Origin: Lysobacteraceae bacterium
GTDB taxonomy: Bacteria; Patescibacteriota; Patescibacteriia; JAACEG01
DNA: 9,890 nt
Reading direction: 5' to 3'
Assembly (NCBI GenBank): GCA_011682665.1
Contig: JAACEG010000016.1
Span: forward strand, 1 to 9,890
Shown: positions 6,790 through 9,890 of the stretch, piece after piece
Position numbering within the stretch: the stretch's first letter is position 1
How the letters are laid out: every line of letters starts with the position of its first letter
The notes under the pieces: generated by a model
Database searches by the model: none
Told to the model about the DNA's origin: nothing
Seen by the model: the letters and a program-made list of their open reading frames with translations, nothing else
Made by a program: the position numbers and the translations under genes

Positions 6790-6805
6790 CTTAAATTTAT
6801 ATCAG

Positions 6806-6839
6806 AAGGCCTCAACTTTGAAGAGGCCTTTTATTTTTT
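6806..6839 (+). terminator. Rho-independent terminator of the 52-residue ORF unit
   Basis: AAGGCCTC (6806-6813), a 9-nt loop, GAGGCCTT (6823-6830), then TTATTTTTT (6831-6839). The T-tract runs over the stop codon and last codons of atpA on the other strand. On the minus strand no T-tract follows the hairpin, so it should stop plus-strand transcription only, protecting atpA from antisense reading while leaving the atp operon transcript intact. Confidence 0.88.
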
Positions 6840-8363
6840 AATCAAATAATCTAAGGTCTTTTTATATTCTTTTATTTCTTTTTCTAATTTTTGGACATTT
6901 TTTTCATTCAATTCTCCTGTATTTTTTATCTCTTTTAATTCTTTCTCAGCAGAAGCAGATAAATATTTATGTAATCCATTTTCAAAATTTTTTATTTTTT
7001 CAACAGGAACATCGTCTAATAAACCATTAGAAGCGGAATATAAAATAACAACCTGATGCTCTACCGACATTGGCGAGTATTGATCCTGCTTTAAAATCTC
7101 AGTTATTCTTTTTCCAAGTTCTAATTGTTTTTTGGTTATTTCATCTAAATCAGATCCGAATTGCGCAAATGCCGCTAATTCCCTGAATTGAGCTAAATCT
7201 AATCTTAATTTCCCAGCAACTTTTTTCATAGCTTTGATTTGCGCGGCCGATCCTACACGAGAAACTGAGAGTCCCGCATTAATCGCAGGGCGAATTCCTT
7301 GATAAAATAAATCAGACTCAAGATAAATTTGTCCATCAGTAATTGAAATGACATTAGTGGGAATATAAGCGCTTACATCGCCTGCTTGTGTTTCAACAAT
7401 TGGCAACGCGGTAAGAGAACCTCCTCCAAAATCCTTGCTTAATTTTGCGGATCTTTCTAAAAGCCGTGAATGTAAATAAAAAACATCTCCTGGATAGGCC
7501 TCACGTCCCGGTGGCCTTTTTAATAACAAAGATATTTCCCTATAAGCCACAGCATGTTTGCTTAAATCATCATAAATAATTAAACTATCTTTCCCTTTAT
7601 CCATAAAATATTCGCCAATAGCGCATCCCGCATAAGGAGCGATATATGATAAAGAGGTTGGATCAGAAGCTCCAGCAACAACAACAATTGTATTTTCCAT
7701 AGCATTATTTTTTTCCAATTCAGCGACAATTTTCGCCACCTTTGATTCTTTCTGTCCAATGGCTACATAGATAGAAATTACATTTTCATCTCTTTGATTG
7801 ATGATTGTATCAATAGCAATAGCCGTTTTTCCTGTTTGGCGATCCCCAATAATAAGTTCTCTCTGACCTCTGCCAATTGGAATCATAGCGTCAATCGCTT
7901 TTATCCCAGTTTGTAAAGGCTTGTTAACTGATTCACGCGCGATAACTCCATAAGCTATTTTTTCTATAGGATAAAATTTTTTTGTTTTTATTTCTCCCTT
8001 CCCGTCTAAGGGATTTCCTAATGGATCTATTACTCTCCCAATTAAATTCTCACTAACGGGAACTTCTAAAATCTTTTTTGTTGATTTAACAATATCACCT
8101 TCTTTAATATTCAAATAATCACCAAGAATTATAGCGCCAACAATGTCTTCCTCTAAATTCAAAGCTAATCCGAAAACAGATTTTCCTTTTTGCGGAATAA
8201 ATTCTAACATTTCAGAAGACATACAATTACTTAATCCTGAAATTTTAGCAATCCCATCACCAATTTGAACAACACTACCAACCTCTTCTTTAATAGTCTT
8301 GGCTTTAAAATTTTTAATTTGTTCTTTTAATGACTCAATAATATAATCTTTTTGGCTTGACAT
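6831..8363 (-). CDS. atpA: ATP synthase F1 alpha subunit
   Basis: A 510-residue alpha subunit of normal length. The N-terminal helix and beta-barrel (about 1-95) include [17 protein letters not shown]. Walker A is GDRQTGKT (about 173-180), Walker B is the [12 protein letters not shown] segment, and the signature is [17 protein letters not shown], whose Arg supplies the arginine finger to the beta catalytic site. The C-terminal helical domain ends in a Lys/Glu-rich stretch. Alpha binds non-catalytic nucleotide and forms the alpha3-beta3 head. The ATG at 8361-8363 has no Shine-Dalgarno sequence and lies inside a plus-strand TTGACA. Unusually for an atp operon, it is separated from atpH by 478 bp when measured from the zinc-ribbon gene's promoter onward (520 bp from atpH stop to atpA start), holding a divergent zinc-ribbon gene and a palindromic repeat, and from atpG by 280 bp. 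Confidence 0.98.
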   Translation of the reverse strand: MSSQKDYIIESLKEQIKNFKAKTIKEEVGSVVQIGDGIAKISGLSNCMSSEMLEFIPQKGKSVFGLALNLEEDIVGAIILGDYLNIKEGDIVKSTKKILEVPVSENLIGRVIDPLGNPLDGKGEIKTKKFYPIEKIAYGVIARESVNKPLQTGIKAIDAMIPIGRGQRELIIGDRQTGKTAIAIDTIINQRDENVISIYVAIGQKESKVAKIVAELEKNNAMENTIVVVAGASDPTSLSYIAPYAGCAIGEYFMDKGKDSLIIYDDLSKHAVAYREISLLLKRPPGREAYPGDVFYLHSRLLERSAKLSKDFGGGSLTALPIVETQAGDVSAYIPTNVISITDGQIYLESDLFYQGIRPAINAGLSVSRVGSAAQIKAMKKVAGKLRLDLAQFRELAAFAQFGSDLDEITKKQLELGKRITEILKQDQYSPMSVEHQVVILYSASNGLLDDVPVEKIKNFENGLHKYLSASAEKELKEIKNTGELNEKNVQKLEKEIKEYKKTLDYLIKK

Positions 8364-8383
8364 ATTTTTATTTGTTATATAAT
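8357..8383 (+). promoter_or_regulatory. Promoter of the zinc-ribbon gene, overlapping the atpA start codon
   Basis: TTGACA (8357-8362) and TATAAT (8378-8383) are both perfect hexamers, but the spacer is 15 bp instead of the ideal 17. At 17 bp the -10 would be TAATTT. The -35 covers the first two atpA codons on the other strand, so RNA polymerase here and ribosomes or polymerase on atpA share the same DNA. The start would be near 8390, giving a short leader of about 25 nt to the ATG at 8414. Confidence 0.6.
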
Positions 8384-8413
8384 TTTATATTAAAAAATAA
8401 GGAGGAAAAAATC

Positions 8414-8626
8414 ATGGCATTAATAAAAGTATGCGACAATTGCGGAAAAACAAAACTAATCGTTCCTGGAGAAAATGTTTGCTATAAATGTTTTCCCAAA
8501 AAATATAATAAAAAATTAAATAGTTTCATCAATAATCTTAAATTAGCAAAAGATGAAAAGGAGGAACTTAAATATCTTCTTAAAAATTTTCATCTTACGC
8601 AACCGCAAGAAGAAATAAAATATTAA
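8414..8626 (+). CDS. Small zinc-ribbon protein (two CxxC knuckles)
   Basis: A 70-residue protein. The N-terminal zinc ribbon has CDNC (Cys7, Cys10) and CYKC (Cys23, Cys26) with a 12-residue loop, which would bind one zinc. A Lys-rich helical tail follows (about 35-59, FINNLKLAKDEKEELKYLLKNF) and an acidic end. Ribbons of this size often contact RNA, DNA or ribosome-linked partners, but I recognise no named family. I chose the ATG at 8414 because AGGAGG (8400-8405) lies 8 bases upstream. Upstream in-frame codons back to 8357 overlap the atpA start and encode non-conserved hydrophobic sequence. It has its own promoter (8357-8383) and terminator (8644-8679), so it is a self-contained unit lying opposite the atp genes. 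The strong Shine-Dalgarno sequence contrasts with its SD-less neighbours. Confidence 0.88.
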   Translation: MALIKVCDNCGKTKLIVPGENVCYKCFPKKYNKKLNSFINNLKLAKDEKEELKYLLKNFHLTQPQEEIKY

Positions 8627-8643
8627 TCAATTTTCTTTTTTAC

Positions 8644-8679
8644 CCCTGGTATTTTCACTGCCAGGGTTTTTCTTTTTTT
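8644..8679 (+). terminator. Rho-independent terminator of the zinc-ribbon gene
   Basis: CCCTGG (8644-8649) pairs with CCAGGG (8661-8666), with two more weak pairs inside (T-G, A-T) and a TTTTCAC loop. The tail is TTTTTCTTTTTTT (8667-8679). It lies 17 bases past the TAA of the zinc-ribbon gene. No T-tract follows on the other strand, so atp transcription should not be stopped. Confidence 0.9.
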
Positions 8680-8715
8680 ACAAAACTAATAATTTAATTT
8701 CTTTAAATTACGAAC

Positions 8716-8860
8716 TGTCATTGCGAGAAATGGAGTTTGAGCAAAGCGAAAACGGAATAACGAAGTAATCCCAAGAATTAATGATTTTATTCATGGGATT
8801 GCTCTGTCGCCCAGATATTCATCTTGGCTCCTCGCAAAGACAAAGTTTTTCGCAATGACA
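8716..8860. repeat. Palindromic repeat of the TGTCATTGCGAG type in the atpH-atpA gap
   Basis: TGTCATTGCGA (8716-8726) and its perfect inverse TCGCAATGACA (8850-8860) bound a 145-bp element. Inside, GAAGTAATCCCA and TGGGATTGCTC form an inner imperfect stem around 8762-8803. It has no ORF. Elements starting TGTCATTGCGAG and containing GAAGCAATCCC are found dispersed in many bacterial genomes. A second copy starts at 9812, and both are preceded by AATTACGAA. The element is mobile in appearance (MITE-like), but no target duplication is clear. Confidence 0.88.
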
Positions 8861-8883
8861 ATAATTTTAAATAATTTCGCAAT

Positions 8884-9282
8884 TCAATATAACTTGCTTC
8901 TTAAACAATTTATTTTATTTTTAAAACTTCCATCAATAATTGTACTCCCATATTTCAATATTATTCCGCCCAAAATATTTTTATTAATTTTGTTATTTAT
9001 AATAATATTTCTTTTATCTAATTTTGCAGCAATATTTTTGCCTATCAAACTAATAATTTCTTGATCCAATTTTTTAGCGCTTATAATCTCAACTCTTGCC
9101 TTTCCATCCGCTTTATCACAAAATTTGACAAATTCTGAAATAATTTTTTCTAATAATTTCAAATCATTATTTTTAATCAAGACACTAACAAAATTCTTTA
9201 GCAAGATGTCTAATTCTTCTTTCTCTTTATTCTTGATCGATTCATATAAAGCCAAAGCATATTGTCTAGAAGTTATTTTCAT
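8884..9282 (-). CDS. atpH: ATP synthase F1 delta subunit, short form
   Basis: A 132-residue delta subunit (OSCP homologue) that joins the F1 head to the b stalk. The N-terminal helical domain starts in the family way (MKITSRQYALALYES), and the C-terminal domain ends ILGGIILKYGSTIIDGSFKNKINCLRSKL, matching the conserved G-G-x-x-(I/L)-x-x-G...D-G-S end. At 132 residues it is about 40 shorter than common forms, with the N-terminal bundle reduced. Similar short delta subunits occur in small-genome bacteria. The stop is TGA (8884-8886) exactly where the family ends, so TGA is a stop in this organism. Only three bases separate it from the atpF stop; it is co-transcribed with atpF. Confidence 0.92.
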   Translation of the reverse strand: MKITSRQYALALYESIKNKEKEELDILLKNFVSVLIKNNDLKLLEKIISEFVKFCDKADGKARVEIISAKKLDQEIISLIGKNIAAKLDKRNIIINNKINKNILGGIILKYGSTIIDGSFKNKINCLRSKLY

Positions 9283-9285
9283 AAA

Positions 9286-9777
9286 CTACAATTCTTTTAT
9301 AATCTTATCAATATTTTTTTTGCTCATTTTTGCAAAATCTTCTTTGGATATAATTTTTTCCAAGGCAACAACAATTAATTCTGCTATTTCTTTTTTAATT
9401 TCCAATATTGTTTTATTTTTTTCCTTGGAAATTTCATTTTTTGCTTTTTTGATAATGTGAGCGGTTTCCTGCTTTGCCTTGTCTAAAATTATTTTTTTTT
9501 CCGCAATTGCCTGTTTTTCTGTTTTTTCTAAAATAAAACTTGCTTGTTTTTTTGCTTGACTAAATTTTTTAGCACATTCTTTTTCTGTTTTTCCCATCTT
9601 ATTTTCAATATCTTTCGCGTCATTTATACTTTTTAAAATAATCTTTTTTCTTTTATCTAATATTTTTAAAATAGGATTATATAAAAATTTATATAGCACA
9701 AATAGCAGAATAAGAAAATTTATTATCTGCGCTAATAATAATCCTGGATAAATTCCTAATTTATCTAATAATCCCAT
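9286..9777 (-). CDS. atpF: ATP synthase F0 b subunit (peripheral stalk)
   Basis: A 163-residue b subunit of normal length. One N-terminal membrane helix (about 10-33, PGLLLAQIINFLILLFVLYKFLY) leads into the NPILKILDKRKKIILKSINDAK segment typical of b. A long Lys/Glu/Ala-rich coiled coil (about 45-150) follows, carrying ILEKTEKQAIAEKKIILDKAK. The C-terminal end (ELIVVALEKIISKEDF) is the delta-binding part. As a dimer it forms the stator holding the alpha3-beta3 head still. The ATG is at 9775-9777, with GGTAATTG at distance as at best a weak ribosome-binding site. In the usual order atpB and atpE precede this gene, but 113 bp of repeat-containing DNA reach the window end, so they are not visible here. 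Confidence 0.96.
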   Translation of the reverse strand: MGLLDKLGIYPGLLLAQIINFLILLFVLYKFLYNPILKILDKRKKIILKSINDAKDIENKMGKTEKECAKKFSQAKKQASFILEKTEKQAIAEKKIILDKAKQETAHIIKKAKNEISKEKNKTILEIKKEIAELIVVALEKIISKEDFAKMSKKNIDKIIKEL

Positions 9778-9811
9778 ATTATAATAATTACAATTACCTT
9801 GAATTACGAAA

Positions 9812-9890
9812 TGTCATTGCGAGGAGGAACGACGAAGCAATCCTAATAATATATCGCCAATTATTGGGATTGCTTCGTCAGTCGCTTCGC
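9812..9890. repeat. Second TGTCATTGCGAG-type palindromic repeat, cut by the window end
   Basis: It begins TGTCATTGCGAGGAGG (9812) after the same AATTACGAA flank as the copy at 8716. The centre is a near-perfect hairpin: GACGAAGCAATCC (9831-9843) pairs with GGATTGCTTCGTC (9867-9879), a T-G pair follows, then AATAAT (9845-9850) with ATTATT (9860-9865), making a 20-bp stem with a 9-nt loop. The right end lies outside the window. It sits directly upstream of atpF, in the presumed atp transcript. Confidence 0.85.

Noticed and set aside
8364..8440. Dedicated minus-strand promoter for atpA
   Set aside because: Only weak -10 matches such as TAAAAT with no acceptable -35 could be found. Read-through from atpH is equally possible.
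8855..9460. Plus-strand open frames opposite atpH and atpF
   Set aside because: Low-complexity hydrophobic translations without ribosome-binding sites, fully opposite well-recognised atp genes; mirror frames of A/T-rich coding DNA.

Overview
The window is AT-rich DNA with short genes and short intergenic gaps. It carries most of an F-type ATP synthase operon on the minus strand. The short delta subunit, many tiny proteins, SD-less starts with A/T-rich leaders and small palindromic repeats suggest a small-genome bacterium, possibly of the Candidate Phyla Radiation/Patescibacteria. That placement is inference. The atpH gene ends in TGA where delta subunits normally end, which argues against lineages that read TGA as glycine.

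Layout, right to left (direction of minus-strand transcription): a partial palindromic repeat (9812-9890), atpF (b), atpH (delta), atpA (alpha), atpG (gamma), atpD (beta) and atpC (epsilon). atpB and atpE are not seen and probably lie beyond position 9890. Downstream on the same strand come a short beta-carbonic-anhydrase-like gene with its own consensus promoter and terminator; a three-gene operon (VIT/CCC1-like membrane protein, patatin-like phospholipase, TetR regulator) with a TetR-type operator at its promoter; a 45-residue single-pass membrane protein; and a phasin-like protein.

The least ordinary part is the atp operon. Three of its gaps hold compact units on the opposite (plus) strand. 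The atpH-atpA gap has a 70-residue zinc-ribbon protein with promoter, strong SD and terminator. The atpA-atpG gap has a 52-residue basic protein, too short for most gene callers, with promoter, SD-like sequence and terminator; its 3' end is an 18-bp tandem duplication. The atpG-atpD gap has a promoter-like element and a strong terminator about 90 nt apart with no ORF between them, which is a candidate small RNA. In each case a TTGACA hexamer sits at or just upstream of the neighbouring atp start codon. The atpD-atpC gap is filled by a cluster of GC-rich palindromic repeats that would fold in the atp mRNA.

The atp genes together encode the F1 head plus the b stalk. The VIT-like/patatin/TetR operon looks self-regulated, with the repressor encoded last and overlapping the lipase gene by 35 nt. 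No RNA genes for translation, CRISPR arrays or insertion-sequence transposases were seen.
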